The notes under the pieces: model-generated
What the model was told of the DNA's origin: nothing
What the model saw: only the letters and a program-made list of their open reading frames with translations
Database searches by the model: none
NCBI GenBank assembly: GCA_026874595.1
Contig: CM049318.1
Coordinates: 46,794,456-46,858,455, forward strand
Length of the DNA stretch: 64,000 nucleotides
Source of the DNA: Sipunculus nudus
Lineage: Eukaryota; Annelida; Sipuncula; Golfingiida; Sipunculidae
Direction: 5' to 3'
Shown: positions 46,114 to 58,480 of the stretch, piece after piece
Position numbering within the stretch: position 1 is the first letter of the stretch
Layout: each line of letters opens with the position of its first letter
Made by a program: the position numbers and the translations under genes

Positions 46114-46999
46114 ATTACTACAGATGCATATACTACAGAGAGCTGTATACCTGTGATTGTAAACATTGCCTGGCATGAGGAATATCTAAAATCATAAATC
46201 TACATTTTTTAAAAGCTTTAAAAAACATTCGTCAATATTAACCAAAGATAACATGAAATCTCAATGTCTAGAGGCATGATGTAATAGATGCTGATAAATA
46301 GGTGCCAGGCTAGATGTATCTGCTTCACACAGCTTACATATATGGTAAAATGACTCAATTCGATCTTTATAATTCAGCCAAAATTCATTTTTTGGAACCA
46401 TAAAAGACAATTATTATAAGAATTATTCAGGGGATTATTCTTGGAAAATATTAAACAAATTTGCCTCGGTGGCCTCATTCAAAAAATGTTTTACAGGTTT
46501 ATAACTCATATGGGAAAATAAAGCAAAATGGCTTAGTTAAGCTTTTTATAACTCAGCCAAAAATCACTGAACCAAAACCATTTGAACAAACTTGAATTAT
46601 CAACATCTAAGGATAATTAATGTGTGTGATTTAAGAATTTGGCCTAGTGGTTTTTGAGAAGATCTTTGTAGCCACTTAGCTAAAATGGGATGTTATGGCA
46701 TATGACTAAATTCAGCTTCCCATAACTTTGCCAAAAGTCACTGAACTGAGACCATTTGAACAAACTTCAGAAAGCACTACCCTAGGATCATTTCTGTGTG
46801 ATATTAAACAATTTGGCCATATGGTTTCAGAGAAGAAGTTTTTTGTAGCCGTCAGTATGATACGGGCACTGATGACCCCCGTAAAAAAAAGGCTGATGCA
46901 GGTGCTGCACCAATACCTCAATTTCAGATATGACTCATGTGACCAACATTGGCATAAAATTTGGTGATGCTTTAGCTCAAATGACTTTCACTCAGCTGA
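46114..46999 (+). repeat. Further family A sub-units with an AGCTGAGCTGAAAA end
   Basis: From ACCTGTGATTGTAAACATTG at about 46150 the text follows copy 2 from 10294 and 11990. It then ends at CTTTCACTCAGCTGAGCTGAAAA, a decayed form of the family F/G terminus. Confidence 0.7.
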
Positions 47000-48914
47000 G
47001 CTGAAAACATGCTGTTAGTCCTTGATGGAAGGTGGGGGGACACCAGTTTTCACATGTCAACTGTCATATAATTTTTATTACTTGCTAGTACCTGTGTAGT
47101 AGAAGTTTTATAAAAGAATTCCATGGTATACTAACCTTGTATGAGCTGAGCACATGTTAGTACACAAATATACCATGTTGGCAGCATGCCAGATTTAGAT
47201 GTCCCACGGTCTGATGCAAGTAACTGAGCATATGAACAACCATTGTGTCTCTCTCCCACTCACCAGCTCCCAACGTCAAGTAAAATCAATGTGGCCTTCC
47301 ATACAAATAGCTGCATATTCATTCACTTTCCAATATTCAAGGGGGAAAGGTCTGAAAGTGAATCATTCATCCAATTTCCTCGGTCTGTTTAATAATTTAA
47401 CATACAAGTGAATCAAAGGTTTAATCAAATACTGAGTTTATTCCCTGTGACATCTCAGCAAGCAAGTTGTACCTCCTAAATGGAACTATACATCTGATCA
47501 GGGAATATCTAATCATGGTTCATGAAACTAATTGCTCTAGCTTGAATTTACATCAATATCTCATTATGTAAAGTCACTGAAGACACAGGCAAAACAAAAA
47601 AAAATCAATGATCTACTTGGCAGTCATCTGAACTGTATAAAAGATGATGTTATTATTTGATAGTGATATAAAATGGTTTAACTGAGATAACTGATAGTGT
47701 AATTATGCTCTTAAAAGCGAATTCAATGTAATGTGTATTAACAACTGCTACTTAATCTACTGGGTTCTGCTAATTAAATAAAAAATAAAATCCTGGGTTA
47801 CAGTTCATGGAGGATAAAATGTGATAGTGCTGAACCACAGATGACGAACACATGATTCAGTTAAACCAGGTTTTATGAGCCTCTGTCCCTTAATTACAAG
47901 ATCTGATCCTGAAAACGATCAGTCTAAGCACAATATAGACAATTAATTTGTAATTAGTCCCCAGTTTAAGACAACACTACCAAGCGAATGGTACTTTATA
48001 ATTTAATCCTTGTGCTAAAGATAGCTCTGTGTCTTAAATCCTTATCTTAAAAATCTGAACGGTTTAAAAGATTAATATTGGGAGGCTATCTCTTTAAAAT
48101 TTAAGATTAGTGCTGATCTTCTAACATTACCCGGTACAGCTTCTGCATGTCTTCTGAACTGCATGACATCCTGATACCCCTGTCATAAAACCGGAATCAG
48201 TCTTGCATTAATTTTTTAGTCTTTAGGCCATATCTTCATATCATTTGAGGTACTTGCTCATAAATATTTACTAGCCTCACATAAACTAGACGGGAATATC
48301 ATAATGATATTAAAAAAGGAATTTTAAATCCACATTTAACCTTGATGGACAACAATGGGTCTTTATGGGTCTTCTTCATGCATTCATATCCATACGTACC
48401 CTAACTCAGCGGTATTTTTGTCCCCTTTTATTTTCAGCTCACATGAATCTAAATGGTCATGTGGCATAGAGACTCTTGTTGTTTATCATTACATCCTCAC
48501 CATCAATCTTCACTATTTTCTTCATTTTCATTGATTTCCTTTCATTAACAAATAGACCATTTCAATCTATCATTTAAAAATACTTCCTTATTTCAATACA
48601 GGTTGATCCATGATGGTCCTGATTGTTTGGTTGACTTTCTATTAAGCCAGCCATTCAGTTGATGAAGGTTTATTGGCCTGCACAGCCATTAGAGTATGAC
48701 TAGAAGTGCCCCTTAATGCTGAGTGTAAGCAGTCTTAAGAAATTTACCTCCACCACTCATAGCTAGGACATGTGGACATTTGTTGCGTAGACATACAGAA
48801 GAGTCACATGCCCTCACTTTCCATTACTTAGCTCCAATCACCTGACACTGTTGCTGACTTTCCAACAGCAGGTGTCTCAATAATAGATCTAATTACATGG
48901 CTCCTGTCAGAGCC
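47000..48914. other. Low-copy DNA, no gene supported
   Basis: It is a nearly 2 kb stretch without visible internal repeats or matches elsewhere in the window. The largest frame is 70 codons (47199-47411 plus), with no recognisable motif. It is the longest apparently single-copy stretch beside 56.4-59.2 kb. Confidence 0.5.
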
Positions 48915-49855
48915 ATTGTACTTTGCCAAAACACTTTACTTCCAAAATAACCACTGTACTCTGAACTTATCCACTGTACATCTGACATAACCACTGTACT
49001 TTTGAAAATCTATTGGACTTCTATATAACCATTGCGCTTCTGATATAACCATTGTACTTCTGATATAACCATTGTACTTCTGACATTACCATTGTCCTTC
49101 TGACATAACCACTGTACTTCTGACATGACCACTGTACTTCTGATATAACCATTGTACTTCTGATATAACCATTGTACTTCTGACATTACCATTGTCCTTC
49201 TGACATAACCACTGTACTTTTGAAAAACTATTGTACTTCTGATATAACCAATGTACTTCTGACATATCAATTTCACTTCCAAAATAACCATTGTACTTCT
49301 GACATAACCAGTGTACTTCTGACATAACCATTGTACTTCTGATATAACCATTGTACTTCTGACATGATCACTGTACTTCTGACATAACCATTGTACTTCT
49401 GATATAACCATTGTACTTCTGACATAACCATTGTACTTCTGACATGATCACTGTACTTCTGATATCACCACTGTACTTCTGCCATGACCATTGTACTTCT
49501 GCCATAACAATTGTACTTCTGACATAACCATTGTACTTCTGACATGACCACTGTACTTCTGATATCGCCACTGTACTTCTGCCATAACCATTGTACTTCT
49601 GCCATAACCATTGTACTTCTGACATAACCATTGTACTTCTGACATGATCAGTGTACTTCTAATGTCACCATTGTACTTCTGCCATAACCATTGTACTTCT
49701 GACATAACCACTGTACTTCTGACATGACCACTGTACTTCTGATATAACCATTGTACTTCTGCCATAACTATTGTACTTCTAACATAAACATTTTACTTAT
49801 GACAGAACCATTGTTCTTCTGACATGACCACTGTACTTCTGATATAACCATTAAT
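48915..49855. repeat. 20-bp satellite, about 45 units
   Basis: The unit is CATAACCATTGTACTTCTGA with point variants. A five-unit block with ACATTACCATTGTCCTTC recurs about 100 bases apart (near 49080 and 49184). There are no spacers between units, so it is not CRISPR-like. Confidence 0.97.
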
Positions 49856-50915
49856 TTATACTATACAAATGGTATGGTAGGTGGCACCACCTGTCTGGTT
49901 GTGTACAAGATGGAGAAGGCCAAAATCTATGGACATTTTTCAGACCAATACACCTCACCACTCCTAAGAAAAGAGCATTAATTTATTCTATGGAAACAGG
50001 AAGGTAGGTGGCCCCACCAGTCTGGTTTACAAGAAAACTTTCCAAGATGGACGGACATGCCAAATTTCACCGAAAGAAAACATACGAACTGATGCCACAC
50101 AATAATGATTGCAGATCGATAGAACCACCAGTCTTAAATACATGATGGAGGTATCCAAGATAGTGGACATGTACAAATTCAGCCAAACCTGTCCATTAGT
50201 TTTAGACTTATAATGCTCATAGTACTCTCAAGTGGCAGTGATGGGGTATTAAAAGGCAAAAAACAAGAAAAAGGACAGAAGACAAAGCTATCCAAGATCT
50301 TCAGTCAAATTGACTTTTGGACCAATCAATGCATCCCTAATTGAGATATTTATGATTTTGTGTGATTTTCACTATAATGGCAATATTATATTATAGTCAA
50401 GGTGACTCTCATAGGAAAGGTCATGACCCCAATTTAAATATCCAACATCCCATAACCCATGTCTATATATATGCATAATATGAAAGAAATCTGTCTATTA
50501 GCTTTTGACTTATAAAGCCCACAGTACTGTTAAGTGGCAAAGATAGGGGTATTAAACGGCATGAAAATAAGAAAAGGATAACAGGTGGCGCCACCAGTTT
50601 CTGGTACATGACAAAACTATCAAAGATCTTTGGTCAAGTTGATTTTTGGATCAATCCATGCAAGATTTCTTGATATATTTAAGTATTTTTGTGATTTTCC
50701 CTCAAAATGGTCAAGGTCATGGTCACTCTCCTATTAAATGTCATGACGCCATTTTGAAAAGGCTCCATTCTCTAGCCCATATCTATGCACATGTCAAGTT
50801 TCGTAAAGATCAGTAAAATATTTGTTGAGTTATCGCATCCAAATGAAATCTCTGCGGCGGCGGAAGTGACAGTGCTTAAACCATAGCATCCTGACTTTGT
50901 CTTGGGATACAACTA
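49856..50915 (+). repeat. Family H/J repeat block interrupting the 20-bp satellite
   Basis: It contains GGTGGCACCACCTGTCTGG, GGTGGCCCCACCAGTCTGG and GGTGGCGCCACCAGTTTCTG headed units. Two of about 325 bases (from about 50280 and 50605) share ACAAA-CTATCAAAGATCTT-like text. Satellite units flank both sides, so the block probably inserted into or recombined with the array. Confidence 0.7.
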
Positions 50916-51013
50916 CTTTACTTACAACATAACCACTGTACTTCCAACATAACCATAGTATTTCTGACATAATCATTGTACTTCTGCCTAACCATTGTTC
51001 TTCAAACATACCT
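50916..51013. repeat. Remnant of the 20-bp satellite, about 5 diverged units
   Basis: ACATAACCACTGTACTTCCA, ATAATCATTGTACTTCTG and related units continue the array of 48.9-49.9 kb. They are more diverged, as expected at an array edge. Confidence 0.9.
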
Positions 51014-51709
51014 TCTTCCAAGGGCCTAGTCACACTAGGAGACTCGACTTGATATGACCAGCAATTGTGGGAGGTCACAGAGAGTCAAAAGATATTTATT
51101 TCAAAGACATAGGGCATACCCTCTTTAAAAAAACATTCCCACTTCTTCTGAAGCATATACTGACATCTTCTAAATTTGACCATAAAGATCAAGGTCAAGG
51201 TCACCACTGTTCAAGCTCCACCAGGAACTTGATTGAAACAGTTTGTGTAGCAAAGTTGAGGGAGAAATATGAAAAAATTGGAGACATAAAAGGTATGTCA
51301 AATTTGAGTGGATATATAAATTACTTCAAAGTAATGGGCCAACAAATATCCTATATTTCTGCAGATTTCATCTTGAAGACCTTATGATCAACACAGTTCT
51401 TTCCCTATTGATAGTTGTTCCATCTGTGTAACACTGAAGGTTTGGGATAAAAAGTTTTCTTTTGCTAAAAATGTGTCCCAAACCTTTTTCAAGTGGGACC
51501 TGTGACCTTTGACCTTATGACCCTACAATCTAAAGAGTTCTTTCCCTTTGGTAGGTTATCTATCTATAAAAGATGAAAGGTTTCAGATTAATGTTTGGCT
51601 TAAAATACATCAAAAAGCTTTTTCATGAAGGGAGATTTGTGACAATAACCCCTAACCTGAGAGGAATATCAGCAACCACCACCCAGACAGAGTTCCAGTA
51701 CCCCAATTA
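51014..51709 (+). repeat. Family D/C-type repeats and low-copy DNA
   Basis: GGGCCTAGTCACACTAGG lies near 51026. AAGATCAAGGTCAAGGTCAC follows near 51186, and an exact TGACCTTTGACCT sits at 51503-51515. The 106-codon frame at 51067-51387 runs through family D text and is not credible. Confidence 0.6.
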
Positions 51710-54700
51710 TGTAGAATCTGTGACTCCAGCTTGAATTATGCCACTAATGATATATATCAAACAACTGTGTAGAATTTGCGTCTCCAGCTTGAATCAATGC
51801 ACACTGATGAGATAAATCAAACAACTGTGTAGAATCTGTGCCTCCAGCTTGAATCAATGTGCACTGATGAGGTACATCAAACAACTGTGTAGAATCTGTG
51901 CCTCAAGCTTGAATCAATGTGCACTGATGAGATACATCAAACAACTGTGTAGAATCTGTGCCTCCAGACTTGAATAAATAGGCACTGATGAGATACATCA
52001 AACAACTGTGTAGAATCTGTGCCTCCAGACTTGAATAAATAGGCACTGATGAGATACATCAAACAACTGTGTAGAATCTGTGCCTCCAGCTTGAATCAAT
52101 GTGCACTGATGAGATACATCAAACAACTGTGTAGAATCTGTGCCGCCAGCTTGAATCAATGTGCACTGATGAGGTACATCAAACAACTGTGTAGAATCTG
52201 TGCCGCCAGCTTGAATCAATGTGCACTGATGAGGTACATCAAACAACTGTGTAGAATCTGTGCCTCCAGACTTGAATAAATAGGCACTGATGAGATACAT
52301 CAAACAACTGTGTAGAATCTGTGCCTCCAGCTTGAATCAATGTGCACTGATAAGATACATCAAACAACTGTGTAGAATCTGTGCCTCCAGCTTGAATCAA
52401 TGTGCACTGATGAGATACATCAAACAACTGTGTAGAATCTGTGCCTCCAGACTTGAATAAATAGGCACTGATGAGGTACATCAAACAACTGTGTAGAATC
52501 TGTGCCTCCAGCTTGAATCAATGTGCACTGATGAGATACATCAAACAACTGTGTAGAATCTGTGCCGCCAGCTTGAATCAATGCACACTGATGAGATACA
52601 TCAAACAACTGTGTAGAATCTGTGCCTCAAGCTTGAATCAATGCACACTGATGAGATACATCAAACAACTGTGTAGAATCTGTGCCTCAAGCTTGAATCA
52701 ATGTGCACTGATGAGATACATCAAACAACTGTGTAGAATCTGTGCCTCCAGCTTGAATCAATGCACACTGATGAGATACATCAAACAACTGTGTAGAATC
52801 TGTGCCGCCAGCTTGAATCAATGTGCACTGATGAGGTACATCAAACAACTGTGTAGAATCTGTGCCTCCAGACTTGAATAAATAGGCACTGATGAGGTAC
52901 ATCAAACAACTGTGTAGAATCTGTGCCTCAAGCTTGAATCAATGTGCACTGATGAGATACATCAAACAACTGTGTAGAATCTGTGCCTCCAGACTTGAAT
53001 AAATAGGCACTGATGAGGTACATCAAACAACTGTGTAGAATCTGTGCCTCCAGCTTGAATCAATGTGCACTGATGAGATACATCAAACAACTGTGTAGAA
53101 TCTGTGCCGCCAGCTTGAATCAATGCACACTGATGAGATACATCAAACAACTGTGTAGAATCTGTGCCTCAAGCTTGAATCAATGCACACTGATGAGATA
53201 CATCAAACAACTGTGTAGAATCTGTGCCTCAAGCTTGAATCAATGTGCACTGATGAGATACATCAAACAACTGTGTAGAATCTGTGCCTCCAGCTTGAAT
53301 CAATGCACACTGATGAGATACATCAAACAACTGTGTAGAATCTGTGCCGCCAGCTTGAATCAATGCACACTGATGAGATACATCAAACAACTGTGTAGAA
53401 TCTGTGCCTCAAGCTTGAATCAATGTGCACTGATGAGATACATCAAACAACTGTGTAGAATCTGTGCCTCAAGCTTGAATCAATGTGCACTGATGAGGTA
53501 CATCAAACAACTGTGTAGAATCTGTGCCGCCAGCTTGAATCAATGCACACTGATGAGATACATCAAACAACTGTGTAGAATCTGTGCCTCAAGCTTGAAT
53601 CAATGTGCACTGATGAGATACATCAAACAACTGTGTAGAATCTGTTCCTCCAGACTTGAATAAATAGGCACTGATGAGATACATCAAACAACTGTGTAGA
53701 ATCTGTGCCTCCAGCTTGAATCAATGTGCACTGATGAGATACATCAAACAACTGTGTAGAATCTGTGCCTCAAGCTTGAATCAATGTGCACTGATGAGGT
53801 ACATCAAACAACTGTGTAGAATCTGTGCCTCAAGCTTGAATCAATGTGCACTGATGAGATACATCAAACAACTGTGTAGAATCTGTGCCTCAAGCTTGAA
53901 TCAATGCACACTGATGAGATACATCAAACAACTGTGTAGAATCTGTGCCTCAAGCTTGAATCAATGTGCACTGATGAGATACATCAAACAACTGTGTAGA
54001 ATCTGTGCCTCAAGCTTGAATCAATGCACACTGATGAGATACATCAAACAACTGTGTAGAATCTGTGCCTCAAGCTTGAATCAATGTGCACTGATGAGAT
54101 ACATCAAACAACTGTGTAGAATCTGTTCCTCCAGACTTGAATAAATAGGCACTGATGAGGTACATCAAACAACTGTGTAGAATCTGTGCTGCCAGCTTGA
54201 ATCAATGTGCACTGATGAGATACATCAAACAACTGTGTAGAATCTGTGCCTCCAGCTTGAATCAATGTGCACTGATGAGATACATCAAACAACTGTGTAG
54301 AATCTGTGCCTCAAGCTTGAATCAATGTGCACTGATGAGATACATCAAACAACTGTGTAGAATCTGTGCCTCAAGCTTGAATCAATGCACACTGATGAGA
54401 TACATCAAACAACTGTGTAGAATCTGTGCCTCAAGCTTGAATCAATGTGCACTGATGAGATACATCAAACAACTGTGTAGAATCTGTTCCTCCAGACTTG
54501 AATAAATAGGCACTGATGAGGTACATCAAACAACTGTGTAGAATCTGTGCTGCCAGCTTGAATCAATGTGCACTGATGAGATACATCAAACAACTGTGTA
54601 GAATCTGTGCCTCCAGCTTGAATCAATGTGCACTGATGAGATACATCAAACAACTGTGTAGAATCTGTGCCTCAAGCTTGAATCAATGCCAACTGATGAG

Positions 54701-54980
54701 ATACATCAAACAACTGTGTAGAATCTGTGCTGCCAGCTTGAATCAATGTGCACTGATGAGATACATCAAACAACTGTGTAGAATCTGTGCCTCAAGCTTG
54801 AATCAATGCACACTGATGAGATACATCAAACAACTGTGTAGAATCTGTGCCTCAAGCTTGAATCAATGTGCACTGATGAGATACATCAAACAACTGTGTA
54901 GAATCTGTGCCTCCAGACTTGAATCAATGCAAACTGATAAGATACATCAAACAACTGTACAGAATCTGCATACACCTGAC
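51710..54980. repeat. 60-bp satellite with 61-bp variants, about 54 units
   Basis: Units carry TGATGAGATACATCAAACAA, CTGTGTAGAATCTGTGCC and TCCAGCTTGAATCAATG. Nine units read CCAGACTTGAATAAATAG, one base longer and with in-frame stops on the plus strand. Variant combinations recur as blocks: from 52441 again at 52983 (nine units) and from 54125 again at 54486 (361 bases, six units). Long frames on both strands follow from the 60-base period. No promoter, splice signal or codon constraint supports translation. Confidence 0.98.
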
Positions 54981-55139
54981 AATCTTTCTTGGTACTAGGT
55001 AACTGCATTCTGTGACAAGTCTGATATAGTGATATATGAACTGTCTTAAACAGATGTTGAGCTACATGGTCATAATATGAAAGCTTAAGTCACAGTTCTA
55101 CACAGTTTATTAAAATACTGTCAATGTTATCACACTACT
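54981..55139. other. Short low-copy spacer
   Basis: Nothing recognised. Confidence 0.4.
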
Positions 55140-55674
55140 AGAAAATGGGCAGTGGAGAAGCAACTATGCCACACGAAACCAACTGCAGATTGCACCACCA
55201 GTCTGGAGTATGAGATGGAAAGTCACTAAGATCTACTGACATGAACAATTTCAGGCCAATACAGCAAACTACTCTTGAGAAAAGGGCATCAATATATTCT
55301 ACAAAACTGTAGGGTAGGTGGTGCCACCTGTCAGGTCTACAAAAAGACTCTTTAAGATAGATGGACATGTCAAATTTCAGACCAATACACTGAACCACTT
55401 CAAAGAAAATGCAAGGCACAACAATTGCAGATGGCACAACCAGTCTTGAGTATGAGATGTATGTATCCAAGATCTATGGACATGCACAATTTCAGCCCAA
55501 TACATTGAACAGATGACAAACACATGGATGGTTGCCATGCAAAAAAATTAAAGGTGATACCAGCAGTCTTGAGTCTGAGATCAAGGCATCCTAAACCTAT
55601 GGACATGCACAATTTTAGCCCAATACATTGAACCACTCCTGAGATATGGGCTGTTCTCACAAAGACATTAAATG
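55140..55674 (+). repeat. Family J repeat, three or more diverged units
   Basis: CACCACCAGTCTGGAGTATG, CACAACCAGTCTTGAGTATG and ACCAGCAGTCTTGAGTCTG head units. Each is followed by GGACATG-ACAATTTCAG-CC-AATACA. The same pattern is seen at 49870-50180. Confidence 0.7.
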
Positions 55675-56385
55675 TACTGATATCAAATCAGACAAAGATG
55701 ATCAAGATAGCTCAGACAGTCTCCAGGAATTCAGACATTAAATGTACTGATATCATAACAGACAAGAATGATCCAAATAGCTAAGACAGTCTACAGGAAT
55801 TCAGACTTAAATGTACTGATATCATAACAGACAAGGATGATCCAGATAGCTCAGACAGTCTCCAGGAATTCAGACATTAAATGTACTGATATCATAACAG
55901 ACAAGGATGATCCAGATAGCTCAGACAGTCTCCAGGAATTTAGACATAAAAGGTACTGATATCATAACAGACATGGATGATCCAGATAGCTCAGACAGTC
56001 TCCAGGAATTCAGACATAAAAGGTACTGATATCATAACAGACAAGGATGATCCAGATAGCTCAGACAGTCTCCAGGAATTCAGACATTAAGTGTACTGAT
56101 ATCAAAACAGACAAGGATGATACAGATAGCTCAGACAGTCTCCAGGAATTCAGACATTAAATGTACTGATATCATAACAGACAAGGATGATCCAGATAGC
56201 TCAGACAGTCTCCAGGAATTCAGACATAAAAGGTACTGATATCATAACAGACAAGGATGATCCAGATAGCTAAGACAGTCTCCAGGAATTCAGACTTTAA
56301 GTGTACTGATATCAAAACAGACAAGGATGATACAGATAGCTAAGACAGTCTCCAGGAATTCAGACATTAAGTGAACTGATATTAA
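55675..56385. repeat. 70-bp satellite, about 10 units
   Basis: Units of 69-70 bases carry GTACTGATATCATAACAGAC, AAGGATGATCCAGATAGCTC and CAGTCTCCAGGAATTCAGAC. Variants (ATAAAAGG against ATTAAATG; AAAACAG against ATAACAG) recur in blocks. Confidence 0.97.
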
Positions 56386-58480
56386 AGGTGAGACCTGTTG
56401 AGTGCAGCAAAGTCCGAGCAAAATGAATATGTGATATATCTCCCACAGGAAGGAGACAAACCCAGAACTGGGAGACCTTCAATCTGTGACCCATTCTGCA
56501 AAAGTCTATGGTCTTGCAATAAAGCACACTGACTGCTTGGTTTTAATAAAGCACAATGACTGCTAGGTAGTAATATAGCTCACTGACTACTAGGTTCAGA
56601 CTGGGTATGTGCTGTACTGGGAGCCAGTGTGAATGCATGATCTGAAAATCAAATTAAACTATTAAATTTCATGAAAGGTGAGCCACAAGGAGCCCTACTT
56701 GTATTTAACTGTTATACAGCAATTTGTATAAAGGAGTTCACATGGACACCTCTTTATGTGCAGGCATCAGCTACCAAACACAGAGCTAACCATGACTTCA
56801 AAGACACTACAGGGCCTTGGATAAAACACATTTTATCACATTGAACAGAGAATTACATGGATAAAATAAGATTTTATTAAAGCTTTTATTTTTTTTCAGT
56901 TAGCAATAAGAAAAACAAAATTTTCACATCAATTTTTAAACTTCACCCAAAAAACAATAAACTCTAGTTAGAAGTTTGCCATAAATAGTTTTACTGCGTC
57001 AATTAAGCATGTATCAGAGCAGGTCTCCCCCATGATAATAGATGCTGAGGCACTGGCATGATGTGTGGTAAATCCCCAGAGAAAGCTGACAGCCGAGGGC
57101 TATACCAAGCACATTATCAGGGAATATAGTCGCCCATGAAACAGTAGTTATGGAAGGTACTTAAGTGGACCAAAGAAGTTTGTCCACACGAACCAACCTG
57201 TGCTGAGTGTTTAACTTGTGTTCTACCCATTCCTGAGTCAACTTAGACCTACATAACAGCTGTCATCTGAAGCCTAATCAATACAAGGTGCATGGACACA
57301 AGGACTACTGGCTTTCAAACAATATGTTTCAAACTGATTGCTAGTGTCCTTTGTTTCCAAGAAAACCATAAGCACACTTTGGACTGACAAGCTGATAGGA
57401 ATGTTCCCTATTTAACAAAACAAGGTTCCATTTTCTTAGTTTATGAAGCCTTTTTGACTGTATTATTCAGTTGGCAGAACAATAAAGCTAAGATCCTTTT
57501 ATGAGAGGGCCAAGGACCAGATGTTGGAAATTTGGCCTTTGAAGCATTGTCTTCTATTAAACTGGAACAAATATTGATAAACCATCTATGTTTCATTTAA
57601 AGACTTGCCACATTTCAAAGCAATCAAGTATGTACTTTAATGCTGTTCATATATAATTATCAAATGTTAATAATTAAAAACCTACACTAAAGTTATTGAT
57701 AAACCATCCGCGTTTCATTTAAAGACTTGCCACATTTCAACGCAATCAAGTTTGTACTTTAATGCTGTTCATATATAATTATAAAATGTTAATAATTAAA
57801 AACCTACACTAAAGTTCTCACAGATAAAAGGATTTATGCTTAAAGCAAAGACATAGGCTTTAGTTGTCCACTAGTTTTCAATAAATTGGGATGATTTGCT
57901 AGTTTTATTTTAAGTTGGTTTTAATTTGATAATTCAATGCAAGATGAAACATGGCACAGCCTAGGCCTACATGAAGATAATATCTCTTTTTAATTTTATG
58001 AGTGAACTTTAAAAGACTTCTCAATTAAAATTTTTACAAGTTCAAGGTTTTGAATGGTTTTAATATATAAACACATATAAACATCTGTAATATATTTACC
58101 GGTATATATGATCTATAAATTATAGAACAAATTGGTGTTAGTTAATCCAGGTTTAGAAAGAAGGTTGTGTGTTTTAGTGGCATTTGTCACATGATAAATT
58201 TACCTTGACAAGTCTTTAACATTCATGAATATGTCAAAATGAAATAAATTTCCTGACAGGGCTGCACTGATATAATATCTCAGTGTATGAAACATTTCAC
58301 AATTTTTGAAAATAATCATACACAATACTTTACATATAATGTATATATATATATATAAGTTTAGAATATGATGAATTCTTTGATAAAGGGACATAATCAG
58401 GAGCAATAATATTCCTTTTCTTTCACACTATCAGTTCAGTTTTGCCTTATACAAAAGTTTCCCAGCAAAGCCATCCCAGC
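56386..58480. other. Low-copy DNA, no gene supported
   Basis: AT-rich with short frames only. It contains the 122-base duplication listed separately and a TATATATATATA tract near 58341. Confidence 0.5.
57573..57816. repeat. Tandem duplication, two 122-base copies
   Basis: ATTGATAAACCATC starts at 57573 and again at 57695, and the two copies differ at only a handful of positions. This is a recent local duplication in otherwise low-copy DNA. Confidence 0.9.

Noticed and set aside
48961-49855. Regular short direct repeats that might suggest a CRISPR array
   Set aside because: Units are directly adjacent with no unique spacers, the context is an animal genome, and there are no cas genes.
51067-51387. 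106-codon plus-strand frame
   Set aside because: It runs across family D repeat text (AAGATCAAGGTCAAGGTCAC), and the frame is not kept in other copies of that family.
52049-54998. Repetitive cysteine-containing frames (MRYIKQLCRICASSLNQCAL type) in the 60-bp satellite
   Set aside because: They come from a 60-base period. The 61-base variants break them with TAAATAG, the reverse strand is equally open, and no gene signals surround them.
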